A DNA stretch of 64,000 nucleotides, taken from Styela clava. Taxonomy: Eukaryota; Chordata; Ascidiacea; Stolidobranchia; Styelidae. The stretch is taken from NCBI RefSeq assembly GCF_964204865.1, contig NC_135260.1, positions 8,742,001-8,806,000 on the forward strand, read 5' to 3'. Position 1 is the first letter of the stretch. Each line of letters begins with the position of its first letter. The position numbers and the translations under genes are program-made. The notes beneath the pieces are model-generated. The model saw only the letters and a list, made by a program, of their open reading frames with translations, made no database searches and was not told where the DNA came from. Positions 35,242 through 47,888 of the stretch are shown one piece after another.

Positions 35242-35609
35242 CCATGTTTCCCCGAAAATAAGACCTACGCTGAAAATAAGACCTAGCTTCAATATAAGCC
35301 CTCCCCTAAAAATAAGACCTAGTCAATAACGCGAATTTTTTTTTGATCTGGTCGATAGCAAGAAATCTCTTCTACACGTTGTAAATGATGTAATCTATGT
35401 TTTGCAGTTATTCTAAATAAAAACGTGTTACTTATAAATACCGTAAATGAATATCGGTTTTCATTTTTTGCACATTTAAAAATCTCGTGATTCTCTAATT
35501 TGTAATTTTGATAAATAAAAATATAAGACATCCCCCGAAAATAATCCCTAGTGTTATTTTTCGGAAGAAAATTGAAATCAGACCCAGTCTTATTTACGGG
35601 GAAGCACGG
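35242..35609. mobile_element. Non-autonomous DNA element with CCCCGAAAATAAGAC ends
   Basis: The left end CCATGTTTCCCCGAAAATAA and right end TTATTTACGGGGAAGCACGG are inverted copies with a few mismatches. Internal AAAATAAGACCTA repeats (three near 35260-35325) are typical of a widespread hAT-related MITE family. A clean target duplication is not evident. Confidence 0.65.
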
Positions 35610-37485
35610 TACATACTTTTGCACCCACGGACATTTGTACTCATGTACCCGCGTATTTTTTGGAATGTTCGTGATTTGTTTGCTATAAACGCTACTCACT
35701 ACAACTTTGACATGGATCCAAAATTCAGACGTAGACAACACGAGCGCCGTATCCCCGTTTGTAAATAACAACGGCCAGTTACAATAAGTGACTAAGGAGA
35801 CAGATTGTTGTGATTTTTTCTCATCTGCTTCAGTCCGACCGAGAACAGATAGATGTAACTACAACAGTTGGCGCAACAGGATTGTTCTCTATAATTTAAT
35901 TCAATACAATTTTTTTTACGTTCGAAAAAATCGAACAACACACATAGCGACCATGGCCGCTGACTCGACAGATGGACCTTGAATTATCCTGTAATTTGTC
36001 GAACGTTTGCGGTACGAATTCGGGTGTCCACCCGCGCAGATTTGGCTTTGAACTTTTGGTATTCGTTTCCTTGGATTGTGTGTAATTTCATACACACGAT
36101 GAATAACACCCAGAGCGATAACTCCATCCTGGTGAAGGTCGCAAAACCTCATAGTGAGTGTACGAGACTTTCGTTCTATAGTACCATTGCTGGATGGATA
36201 CATGGAAAGGGTAAATAGACATGACCCCGGTAATTGCTTATCTCACTTAAGCCCCTACAAATTTTGAGTCATTTTACAATGTTTCATCAACATATTGTAC
36301 AAAACAAATCACAGTATTTACAAATAAAATTGCAGTGGATGATATAGCAAAATAACTCATAATAATGGCAATATATTGTAAAGGATTGGATGCTCTGAAG
36401 TAGGCTGAATAAAGCAAGAAAAAAAAGGGAAATACCGACAAGTTCCTTCTCAGTATGATCTGTGCAGAAAGTGAAATAACAATAATGCTTTCAAAATCCC
36501 AATAACATTATGATATAGATTTTCACCAACTTGCTTGGGTTTTATGATGAAATTCTCTGTATGCCAATTTTAAATTTGCAATTCATAAAATTTCAAGACT
36601 TGATACAGTTTTTCAGACAATGAAAATGCAAGCTATAGAAAATGACATATGATATCGTTTCATGTCAACTTTAGTTTTTAGCGGTGTTGGTAGTAAAACC
36701 ATAATATAAATTGTTAGGGCTTTAATTATTTCATTGTTCACTCAGAAATGCACTGCAGAATGAATTTCATTTACCTCAACATGATAGTGTACTTTAATGA
36801 TATGGTATACCTAGCATATATAGGTGAGCATATGTGTTACATATTACATGTCAGATTAAAATAAGCGAATATTAGTCATATAACTGTAGAAAAGTTAGTA
36901 AAGAAACATAATAAAAGTGCAAAATTCTATGAAAACCAGTTGGCTGACGACAGTGTGTTTCCGTAACACTATATTTCAAACATATGAGAAAATATTGAAG
37001 CAACATGATAGAAATAGCTTCATTTCGAAATAACAGTTGGTAAATTTATAAAGCTTGCAGCGCATTCACAATGCTTGCGCAATAAAATAACAATGAATCG
37101 ACAAGATAGGAAGAAAGGGCAATATAGGACAATAAAAGAAAAAAGAATCGAATTTACTGCAATAAAAAAGGAACTTCTTGTTGTGTGTTCATATTATGAC
37201 AAATTAGTCACTATAAAAGCATACAATAACAATTCATGTCATTTTTACCATTGAGTAAAAATAAAAAATAGTTTTTCTACTCCAAATACTAGTAAGTGTT
37301 TATTTTCATTTTAAAAGTTCTTATTTTGTTTAATTAATAAAGTTATTCCAAGGAGAGCACATAACATTTTGACTTTAATGTACATGACAGGTTCACCATG
37401 CATAAAAAAATGTGTCAAACATTATATGAAGCAATTTTTACAAGAGCAGCAAAGATAATAACAAAATACAACAGCAGCAAAAGCT
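35610..37485. other. Intergenic and FBXO25/32 3' flank
   Basis: 35610-36230 has GCACCCACGG / GTACCCGCG motifs reminiscent of the 21273 MITE, but no bounded element. From about 36230 onward the DNA is AT-rich and unique. On the minus strand AATAAA occurs near 37298, about 190 bases past the F-box gene stop, a plausible polyadenylation signal. Confidence 0.4.
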
Positions 37486-40400
37486 TCAAAGAAGAGAAAT
37501 TAATTGTTTTGGATGGATAGGCATATAAGTAGTCTCTGATACATTTCCAACACATGGGTGGCCGGATTCCTGAAACAAAATGAGAATATGAACTGTGATG
37601 TGTTTGTTTGTGCAAACATACAGATTCAGAAAGAATAATGAAATAAAGCACTCTCCCGCTACAACTCAATTTGCTACTAACAGTTTTTAAAAAAAAATTT
37701 CATACCCTCCAAAATACAGTATAGCATCGTTTGCAAAGCAGAAGAGGATCTGCGAAGGTTTCTTGTATTTCAAATCTCCTGTAAGTCAGAAAAAATATAT
37801 GGATCAACATTTCCATTATATATTTAAAATTATTAATTGAATAATGAAACTTTGAAGTATAGACATATCTCATTTTTATACAAAAAGATTTTTAGTAACA
37901 GATTATATTTGTCATATTTGAACGAAGAATTTAAACACAATTGTTCGATCACTTGTATCATTTTAAATAAAAATTAATTTGCTTTGATAAAATTTTATAA
38001 ACCTAAATATGATAATGAATTTGTGTTTTCTGCTATTTAACCAGAACTGCTTGATAATAGTGCAATAATTTCCCTTTGTAATGTTTTATCAAAAGCGTGG
38101 AATAATGATTTAAAGAATATCTTCGCTGCCAATAAAATATTTAATTCTACTTCGCAATATATTATGATTCAATGAAGCTAACAGAAAAAGCAAGACCTAC
38201 TTCAGCATAAAATGATATTTTATTCTCCAAGTTAACTCCACATCATTTCCACTGAGAGATCCTTTCAGCCTCCTCCGCTCCAACACTGCCTCGCACTCTT
38301 CAAGTTGATTCTGCAGAAAGTTATTTATGTTCACTATCATTTTAGGGGATATATTGAAACCAATTATTTGAAATGATTGAGAAAGACCACGGTATGGTAT
38401 TCCTCGACACTAATGACAAAAATGACCCAATATCATCTACTTACCATTTTCAGTTAATAGTTTTCGTAAATGACAAATTAAATAAAATTGAAAATAGCTT
38501 ACAGATTTTGAAATAATAAAAAAAAATGCTCAAATCAACTTCTAACTTTTTACCCAACTAACATATATTAATCACTCGTCTATATCAATTTTAAAATTCC
38601 TAAAATTAAAATTTAAAATATTAGGTAAATATTGAAGTATAATCTTTGTTTTATGGTTGGTTGGAATCAAGCATTAACATATACTGCTCCTTTCCATCTG
38701 TCTTTTGTATAAGATGCGCTGTAAGCGCTGATTACAAAGGTACCATAACAAGAATCAAAAGTGTTATAGTCAGTGGCTGGCTCAAAAGTGTGATACAAAT
38801 GCATCTCTTTTTAACCACTCAATATAATAGCGCATGATTGCCACCAGGTATATTCATATTGATGATGATATTCATGTCGATGATTTGAAACGTCGGCAAA
38901 TTACATCGTTTTACTATACACCGGTCGTGCTTTATTTATCACTCAGTATCATGTTTCGTATTCTCACCTTTGAAAAATGATTGAAGCATATGCTCCTCCA
39001 AACATCTGATTCTTTGCAAAGATGATTGAGAGTCTTGTTAACATGAGACAAGCTCTCAATATCTTCATGATCATCAAGCATCCTTATAATATTGCGTTGA
39101 ACACATACTGGAAGATCAGGTATTGATAACTGTAGGTCAATTCTCTAAAATTGAAATAATGGAATGACATGAAAGTAAAGCTTGTAACATAATTTAAACC
39201 CTGTGAATGGCGGACACTTTCCATCATTTTGGGGGGGCGAACTTGGATCGCCTACCGAAAAACACCGCGCCGTGTATCGTCACGTAACAATAACCTGTCG
39301 ATGTCGTTCTCTAAGTATTAGCATGTCAGTTTGCTACTCATATATCGATTACCTAGGCTGCTTTGCTCGGACACGAAACTTGCGCGTCACTGAACCAATT
39401 TCTTGAATTCCGCGAGAATTAGCCCACGGCTCTTGCTAACATACAGAAAATAACAAATTTGAGGAGTCGTATTAGGTTATTGTTTCAATTCCTAGTTCTG
39501 CATAAAGCGCACTAACGCCGTTTCGTGAAATTAGAAATGCAAAACAAAGTAACAAGCTATTGTGCGAATTTTTTTCCTAAATTTTACCAAGGAATTATCA
39601 TTTGACTAGTAGAATTGCCATTATTGCCGATTTATTAAATCATCATTTGAACTCGAAATAACATTCAGGATTCACGCAATGACTTTGCAGGGTTTTTATT
39701 TATAATTTAATACGAAAATAAACAGGCACAAGTTCAGGCGCGCAGCCAGGATTTTTAAAAAAAAGGCGGGGTCAAAGTCGGAACTTCCCACTGCCGTCTG
39801 CAACAAGCACCGCGATTACGCGCTCAATAAAAGAGCCGCCTATTTGAGCGTATAATGATTTTTCTGTCGATCCATGACAGCCACAAGATTCTAAAATGTC
39901 CTTATATATTAAATTGTGTGCAACCTAACTCGCGGTTGCGACTTCTTACATCAAAATAAAAATATTACTAAACTTAAAGTACCACGGCGATATGTGGACA
40001 TAAAAATATGAGATAAGCTGCCTGATGTATTTAATTTTGATACGTATTTTTGCAATCTTCCGAACTCGTTATCGTCGTTACAAAAATCTCGATATCTGAT
40101 ATAAAATCCGATATAGTACAATTTTAATTCATACAATGAAAATAATTATAAGGTATACTAGTAAATCAAAAATACAAATACACCGCCTCGAAATCCACGC
40201 GGAACAGTCGCCGCGATTACGCCACTTGTTAATAGAGCCGACTTCATCAACGAAAAATGATTTTTCACTTGTGCAAAGTAATCAATCAAAGACCGATACG
40301 GGCATATTCAAAATGTCTTAATTTATCAATTTAATTGTCTTCAATTTAAACTGCGGTTGAGTCGACAAAACAAGGGCCACTCTAAAACACGACGGAAAAA

Positions 40401-43400
40401 ACCTTTCGAAAAATCCGTAAATTTTTTGTCAATTCTCACGTAGTAAAAGTTATTTCAGTACAATAAAAATACATAAATAAATACAAAAAGTGATCGAATA
40501 TACTTTAATTATCTTATATATCATCACAAACCGTGGAAAAGTCGCGTTCTCAGCTTTGTTTAATGTTAACACGAAAATTTTCGACGTCAATTTTTAAGTA
40601 ATGGATAAAAAGGCAAATCCCGCTCACAATTGACCGTGTTTCGATTTAAGTAACGAAATATTTTTAAAGGTCAAGCAAACATAATTTGTGCCGCTGGCAC
40701 ACGAAATTTTGCGATTTTCGATGCCTAGAAAAGCGTTTTTAGACTGTCGCGGGCCTCAAAACTTATATTGTTTACAGTTTTATTTTTAGTATTTTATATT
40801 GCCGCTTTTCAACTTTTCGACAAAGTAAATGCTTTGATCTTTGCCCGCAAATTATGCTGGGCCTTGCACGAAATCCTTAACGTAAAAAGATACGTCCCGC
40901 GGCGAAAATTGTTTAAAACAACTTTAGATCTAGTTAATTTTTTAGCGATAATAATTAATTGTTGTAATGAAACACAGTTTGCCTCTTTCATTTCTTTGGC
41001 AAGTGCCAACAATAACACTATTGAAAGATTTTGACAATGAGAAAATCATATTAAATTGTACAAAAATGAGTTAGTTGTGCAAAACCGTGGCGCGTGATCG
41101 GCGGTGCGTTTGAAGACGGAGTATTACCCGTGCGGGCGCGCATGTTTCACGAAAATGTGAGGTGCTCCGAAGGCGCATTATTGTAAGAAAACAGTTATAA
41201 TATCGGTAACTATTAACCGTTTAATGGCGCTTGACTATCGCACTTTTCGGAAATGATAATTTTGTAGGGCGGAAACAACATGTATTAAATTTTTTTGCGA
41301 AATTATTGGGGGGGCGACCGCCCCCCCTCGCCCCCCCGGGTGTCCGCCCCTGCCTGTGATATACAATTGCAATATAATATAAATAACACTTGGATCATAC
41401 AGCAGTGATAATGCATGACTTATAAATCAACCACAGATCAAATTATTATATAATTTGTATATAATTATATAATTTATAAAATATAATTATATTTCAAAAT
41501 CATTATACAGAAAGTATTTCATTTAGTAAAAAATAAAAACCAAGTTGAATAAAAAAAAAAGGAAGCAAATATAAAAAGACAATATAAGAAGTATAACTAC
41601 ATACTGGTGAGATTGTCAATTGATTGAGTCGAGATGTCCAGTCTCTAACTTTCTCAACTTCTGCAAACCAGGCCAATTTTGAACCGACAAAATAATTTTT
41701 CTCCATGAGACTACGGAAAACAACAGCAACAATCCTTTTCATTTGTCGAATTCTTTCACTTGTTTCAATCACTAAAAATTATTGAATATATTCTTAGTGC
41801 AATAAACAAGTGATCAAGTGAATGTGTTGATCATTTTTCTGAAAGTTCAAAAAATTGATAATTTTTACAACACACTCAGCAGCAATGATATGCAAACCAA
41901 CATGTCTTGTATACTTTTGATCAACATCTTTGTGCATAGATTTGATTAGGTTATTTAGTGCATAGTATAAAATTGTCTAAATCAATGGCTGTATAAATGG
42001 CAGCCTGAGCAATCTCTTGCCTGAAATGAATACGAAAATCGACGTCTGAAATTGAACAAGTGTATATTTTTAATTCTTACCTCGCTGAATCAAAGTTTCA
42101 ACAAGAATGAACAGGTGTTTTCTGGATGTCACGCTGAGAGTTGACAATTTCTTTTTTACAATAAGCTCCGTCAAACAAATAACATACTTAAATCTTCCCT
42201 GCTGCCAGACAGAACCAGACAAATGCAGTCGGCGCAGAAGTTCACCAAGAGTCGAATATCCATGACACTGAACATCGTACAACAGAATTTAGAATAAATG
42301 AAATCAAGAACAACTTTTTATTCTAACATTTACCATTTTTTATTCAGTACGCAAGTATCTACCTATCCACATAATGACATAACCATATTCCGAGCCAATA
42401 TAAAATTAGGTAATACACATATCAAAATCCATTGTATTTGCCCTATTTTCAAATGCACCTTCGAACGATTGTTTTATATTACCGTATATAAAGCATTGCT
42501 AAGATAGATATTTATATGTTACTGACACTGAGCTTTTCCCCAAGCTCGGTTGGCCTTCCAACTTATATGTAAATGTATGCAAATATGTTTATTATCAATC
42601 ACAAAGTTGAATTTATTTATAGAATTAATGATATAATTACTCCTGTCATAAAAAGAAATCCATCAATCAGTCACCACATAAATTATAGTTTTAGGGTCTA
42701 ATCAATGCCATAAAGGTTAAGTTCATTTATTACACACTTGGCATAATCGTGGTGATCAATATTTCTCAGTACAGTATAGTACCTTAGAGTTTCATATCAT
42801 CAATCAGAACATACAAAATTATGAGCAGGAGAAGATTTAACTATCCAAATATAGTCTGTTCAGCAGACACATATGCAAATCATTGTATTTTGATCGACAT
42901 TTAATTTTGTAATATCGAAAAATTAATGATAAACATTGATTGGATCATTTATAAATCATTAAATGAGTCTGTTCAAGTAAGTGAAATGGCATAAATGAAA
43001 ATATTATGAACTACGGTAATATTATAAATCTACAATTTCTTATATAAAATATGAATAATTTAGATGTATTCAGTTCATCTTGAATATTCGCAAAACATTT
43101 TGTGAGAAGAAGAAAACATGTATCTTCATTCAAAATTTCTTTTTTATTGAGAATGAAAATAAAATAAAAATTTTGAAGGATTATAAAATTTAATTATTTG
43201 CCAATAATGTTAACTTAATATATACCTCTTTACTTCCCTCTGATGAAATTTGTAGCCAAGTAACACTTTCTTTAGCACTGCATTTCGAAACTGAAAAAAA
43301 CAAATAAATAGCTGTGGTTATTGGGAGATTCGCACTTTGTATGTGATGAATGGAATGTTGTGTATATAAGTATTGTAAATCTCATTTACACTTGCAAATA

Positions 43401-44111
43401 TTTTATGTGTTTTATTTGAAAAGACCACTTTTACATGAGGAATTAAAAAGAAAAGGCTATATACAAATTTATATACCCAGTAATCCATTCAGATTATACA
43501 TTTTCTTTTTCTGAATATAAAGCTTTCATATATCCCAAAACTGTATGCAGAATGTGAATGAGTTAAAATACTCAAATTTTTAAATAAATATACCAGGAGC
43601 AGCTGAAAGATATGAATACAAGCGCTTGTAAGCTTTTTGTTGTTTGCTTCTTAAAAACATTTCGATTGTCTTCTTGACTTGATTTCTGAAAAAATGTATA
43701 TTTATACATCTTGGAGCATATATATATGAATGAGCTAAGTACTTTCAAATCGTAAAATATGGATAACTTAACGAACTAATAACGAAAGACTTTATTTCGC
43801 AAATCCGCTATGAGATCATAAAAATCATGAGGAATTAGAGGTCAAATATATGCAGATATATAATAGCAAATAGCCAGAACAAATCATCTTGAGATATTTT
43901 GAAATGTATCAGTATCAATTGTTACAACAATCATTTGTCTTGTTTCATAAATAAAAAGGCATACAGATAACTTTCGATGCTATAGTAGAGAAAATTTAAC
44001 TTACATGTGAATAGAATCAACTATAACTTCTGATTGTGTAACATCTTCTTGCCATCCCCCTGGTCCCTTGATCCACCTCAACCCAGCACCACCCCAAAGT
44101 GACACTGCCAT
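37486..44111 (-). CDS. FBXO25/FBXO32: F-box only protein 25/32 (atrogin-like), 9 exons
   Basis: Coding exons: 44005-44111, 43594-43685, 43226-43290, 42081-42267, 41605-41771, 38968-39144, 38201-38310, 37706-37778, 37486-37569. All splice sites are GT-AG and phases agree; total 353 residues, against about 355 and 367 in the two vertebrate paralogues. The N-terminus LRWIKGPGGW matches the family NW(V/I)K..DGW motif. Exon 4 has HGYSTLGE and FKYVICLTELI; exon 5 has YFVGSKLAW; exon 6 holds the F-box-like LSIPDLPVCVQRNII. Exon 8 has LLLCKRCYTVFW, and exon 9 has SGHPC with the terminal PKQLISLL. The family provides substrate-binding subunits of SCF ubiquitin ligases, with FBXO32 known for muscle atrophy. 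The sequence is about equally like both paralogues, as expected for a lineage that split before their duplication. Intron 5 holds a hAT-like element and intron 6 a Penelope 3' end. Confidence 0.93.
38830..38945 (+). mobile_element. Penelope-like element 3' end with decayed hammerhead
   Basis: About 60 bp from 38886 (GAAACGTCGGCAAATTACAT...CTATACACCGGTCGTGCTTT) closely match the inverse of 46250-46310, the end of the Penelope-like insert. Upstream, TTGATGA (38859-38865) stands where a hammerhead would have CTGATGA. Only the terminus is present, on the opposite strand to its host F-box gene, in intron 6. Confidence 0.7.
39208..41352. mobile_element. hAT-like element in FBXO25/32 intron 5
   Basis: The right end is GTGTCCGCCCCTG and the left begins TGGCGGACAC, an imperfect inverse. 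Next to the ends are G-tracts (39229-39237) and a C/G-rich hairpin (41304-41340, GGGGGGGCG...CGCCCCCCC). Flanking 8-mers CCTGTGAA (39200-39207) and CCTGTGAT (41353-41360) match at seven positions. The interior is related to 11106-14434. An 88-codon frame at 40768-41034 is not a recognisable transposase. Confidence 0.8.
41440..41500. repeat. AT-only low-complexity tract
   Basis: Alternating TATAATTATATAATTTATAA-type sequence in intron 5 of the F-box gene, between the hAT-like element and exon 5. Confidence 0.6.
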
Positions 44112-46225
44112 ATACGTATTTCTTGAAATTGTTCAAATAATAATAAAATGATTAACTAATATCTGAATATTAAAATAAGGTACTTATTAGCACATATAAA
44201 ACATTGATTGGCAATAGATAGAAGAGTGGTATTTGGGTGTATAAAGGTGTTTTAGTCAAAAAGGCTATTTTCATGTAAATGCTGAAATGACAAGAAAACT
44301 AAATTTAAAAGAAAATGTTGATAACAAAAGTGCAAAGAATACTCCTGTTATAATATTGTTCCATATATTATAGCTAGATAATCTAGTTTTTCAGTTTTTC
44401 AATTTTGTATAAGCAATACCAAATCAGAATAATCTCTGTCATAAGCATCATAAAAAAAATGTCAGACTTGTTTTTCAATCATTAATATACTGATATATAC
44501 AAATGGTTAACTTTGGTCTAATAGCGATAAAATGTTTAACTTACTGACTTAGCTTAAAAATCTTTAGATTCAATATGCCAGTATTCTTCACTTTCCAGAT
44601 TTCTGACTTTGTTTAATGGACAATTTTTCTATGTTGGTCAAGTTTATTGATGAAGAGATTTATGCAATTTTATAATTTGAACAGCATTTTATTAAAGCAT
44701 GTTGAGAAGCCATCGTAAGGTTGTAAAGCCATCAATTTCACATATTTTCTACTGCTTTGTCAAGCAGACAAGGATTTTTTTCATACAACATTACATGCAA
44801 TGTCTGAATTTTGAGAAGCTGAACTTTAATATAAGAATATGCTGAAATGTTGGCAGGGTAAACACGTTCGATCGATGGTGGTAAACAGGTCGAGGACCAA
44901 ATATTTTTGGAGGCTTCACGGAATACGGTACACAAGATATACAGAGATAAGACGCTACTGTCTGACTGCAGAACTGTAACCCAAACCAGTAAATCCGGTA
45001 CCGTAAATCCTGGTTACTCAGTCCAGCAGGCACTTTCCTGATAGAACATCCCCGGAATATATCGATTTCCATAAAAACAGGTGGCGTAGATCAATAAATT
45101 ACGCTGCCACATATTGTTTCCAACCTATATCCCGTATATTCAACGGTGAATTGCAACACCAGTCGTACACAAAGACTTCTGAGCAAAACGTAACACATGC
45201 AGCATGTCTTTGTTTACCAAGTCATATGTTTGTGCATGTGACTATACTGATAACCAATCATCAACACGGTAGGCGGGGCGTTACACTCTGTGAGCACGAA
45301 TCGGAACCAACACACCTTCGCAACACCCCACACATACGCCGTTTAAAATCTCTTTGTCTAATGACTTTTGCTTTGTTTGTCACCTTGTGATGCATTAGAA
45401 ATGTTTTAGTTCACATTACCTTTTCGTCATATTCTCACGAGGTTTATGGTATTTTATACCCTAAAATAAGTGTTAAAATTTCTTGCCGATAAGGTTAATG
45501 TTGTTTTGAGCCAACTTATTTTACCTGTTTATAGTATCAATACTGTACACAAATTTTAATGAATAAGTGAATGATTTACCAAATGGATTTTTGTGTGATT
45601 CAACTTCGCGACAACCATTCTAGTGAAATTTGTTACAATAAATGCGATGATATATTTTCACATATCAATTAAATTAATCAAACTGTATTGTGCTTTATGA
45701 ACCGAAAAATTCTTGTTTAGTAGAGCCAATGTCATTGCTCAGACAGATCTTCAAGCGTGGTCGTAAACATTACCTCGTTTTCGCGTTTTTGAACTCTATT
45801 CGTTAGTTTTCACTTGTGTTTCGGAAACTTGAATATAAATCAGATAATTCAATGATCACTCTGTCTTCCTCGGAGTTTTAATTTAATTGCAGTAATAAAA
45901 AATTAGGGTAGAAATAGCTGTGATGGACTGGGCTAAAATTTATTACCGGTACTTTTAAAAAAACAGATTGTCGTATGCGATGAATCATAATGATGGTTCG
46001 AAACACATACCCCATTTTACAGGCGCCAACTCGCAAAATCACTCTTAAAATACCCCTGAAAATTTTGCAATGGTAAAGTATAGAAAGAATTTCATGGGAG
46101 TCAAAGTGACTCCGGTGTGAGGATAAAAAGACTCTGGTCAGCGAGGGCAATAAAATTTCAAAATAGCCATTAGAGATATGGCTAGGGATACGGCAGGTAG
46201 TACGGGAGCGGTAGCTTTGGCGGGC
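44112..46225. other. Region upstream of FBXO25/32
   Basis: Contains the promoter and perhaps a non-coding first exon of the F-box gene: an AG acceptor (ATTTCAAG) sits eleven bases before the ATG. No other coding sequence is supported; the 65-135-codon minus frames at 44738-45072 and 45878-46285 lack family resemblance. The latter part runs into the palindromic element. Confidence 0.4.
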
Positions 46226-46298
46226 TGACGGACAACTCACCAGAGACAAGTCAAAGATAAATAAAGCACAACCGGTGTATAGCAAAACGATATAATTT

Positions 46299-46340
46299 GC
46301 CGACGTTTCGAATTTCTATTCAGAAAAACTTCATCAGGGC
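46299..46340 (-). ncRNA. Hammerhead ribozyme motif of Penelope element
   Basis: On the minus strand the conserved core is complete. Stem I GCC is followed by CTGATGA, a stem II hairpin (TTTCT/AGAAA closed by GAAT, with two U-U mismatches), GAAAC, the cleavage triplet GTC and stem I' GGC. Stem III is minimal, as in Penelope hammerheads, which may act as dimers. Location 3' of the GIY-YIG remnant fits the known position in such elements. Confidence 0.8.
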
Positions 46341-46487
46341 ATGATATGAAGAGTAAGTACACTATCATATATATATAGAGTAAAAAAATAAAAAAGATAG
46401 TAAAAATTAAACGGCGTGAAAAACTGAAAAAGGGACAATATCATAATAGATCCGGGTGAATAAGCGCAAGTTCAAACAATTACGCGA

Positions 46488-46649
46488 CTATCTAAACAAT
46501 GATTTATATACATGCGGGAACAATGTAGTATCTTTATCGTTCATTGAATTTTTCTCTTTGTTGATATGATAAGATTCGAGAAATAGTCTTTTTCTGTAGT
46601 GAATTTCATGTTCCAATATCCTGCTGTTATCCCAATCAATGCTGTGTGC
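46488..46649 (-). pseudogene. Penelope GIY-YIG endonuclease C-terminal remnant
   Basis: The minus frame from 46649 to the stop at 46488 reads AHSIDWDNSRILEHE, then RKRLFLESYHINKEKNSMN and a final PHVYKSLF. The HxIDWDN...IL..E....R...E...I....N..N pattern is the C-terminal signature of Penelope-like element proteins, downstream of their GIY-YIG endonuclease. Everything upstream, including the reverse transcriptase, is lost. Confidence 0.82.
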
Positions 46650-47888
46650 AGAGACAACTCGACTACCTAGAGGCCTGGTGAGTTGTCCGTCTTTTGGCAT
46701 TTTCTACGGTGGTGTTTTTTGTCTATAGAAATGCGTTTTTGGTAATTTTAGTGCTCAAATGTTGAGAAAATACATAAATATGCTCTAGAAAGCATTTTTA
46801 TTTGTATAAGTGGCTTATTTTGATCATGTTGTATGATACAAACACAGTCTACAGACGAAATTGGAGTACGGTAACGTTAGCGAAGTTAGACTGTTGACTT
46901 ATAGGACTGTGTTCGTTTAATTTTTCGAACTTTATTGGTATTAAATGAGCACCTTTAAATATATTAAAACCTTTATACTTCACAGTAACACTCAAATAGT
47001 TATAAATGTGAGCTCAGTAGTCTATGGTTGCAGTAGTCTAAACTCGCCTACGGCAGACGCCCGAGAGGCCGTCAACTCACCAGTCGAGCAAACGCTCTGC
47101 GACGTGACGTCATCGATGCTCGAGGTGAAGACAACTCGACTACCGAGCAACGAGAGGCAGACAACTCACCAAGTCGAGCAATCGCTCTGCGATATCGATG
47201 CTCGAGGAGAAGACATTGCGCCATGACAAAAAGAAAACAAAATCTTCTATCCATTAAATTTCCCCATAACGTTTAGTATTCAAATATCACATTAAATTCA
47301 TTAATCGTAACAAAAAGTAAACATCTTTTATACATTCTTCGGCCCAGTTTCTTTGCCAGGCACAGCGACAGTGCCTATCTGTTCCTGGTTTTCTTCTGCA
47401 AAAAGAAATTCCAACTCTATGACTGAAACCTTGCCGTGGTGAGTTGGCTTACAACTAATATCAGTCGGCACTAAGTAAATGCTATGCAACTCTTGAGTCT
47501 GCGTTTTGCAAAGCAATGTCTTCTCCTCGAGCATCGATATCGCAGAGCGATTGCTCGACTGGTGAGTTGTCTGCCTCTCGTTGCTCGGTAGTCGAGTTAT
47601 CTTCACCTCGAGCATCGATGACGTCCGCTCGCAGAGCGTTTGCTCGACTGGTGCGTTGACGGCCTGTCGGGCGACTGCCGTAGGCGAGTTTACACTACTG
47701 CAACCATATACTACTGAGCTCACATTCATAAATATTTAAGTGTTACTGTGAAGTATAAATGTTTTAATATATTTAAAGGTGCTCATTCAAAACATTTAAT
47801 ACCAATAAAGTTCGAAAAATTAAACGAACTCAGTCCTGTAAGTCAACAGTCTAACTTCGCTAACGTTACTCCAATTTCGTCTGTAGAC

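Larger units (their letters stand above)
46250..46649 (-). mobile_element. 5'-truncated Penelope-like retroelement
   Basis: A 400-bp insert on the minus strand. It contains the end of a GIY-YIG-type coding region, a short 3' UTR and a hammerhead motif. Flanking duplications CAGAGACAA (46241-46249 and 46649-46657) are identical, and the opposite arm of the surrounding palindrome shows the empty site. 5' truncation with a short target duplication fits target-primed reverse transcription. Confidence 0.87.

Noticed and set aside
41941-42060. Exon-like segment on the minus strand between F-box exons 4 and 5, after an ATTTCAG acceptor.
   Set aside because: All three frames hit a stop before any donor. 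Direct splicing from 42081 to 41771 keeps phase and family alignment.
45878-46285. 135-codon minus-strand frame.
   Set aside because: It crosses the boundary of the palindromic element and the Penelope insert, and resembles no protein family.
46945-47729. 93- and 133-codon frames on opposite strands with similar proteins.
   Set aside because: They are mirror readings of the arms of the palindromic element; no conserved domain.
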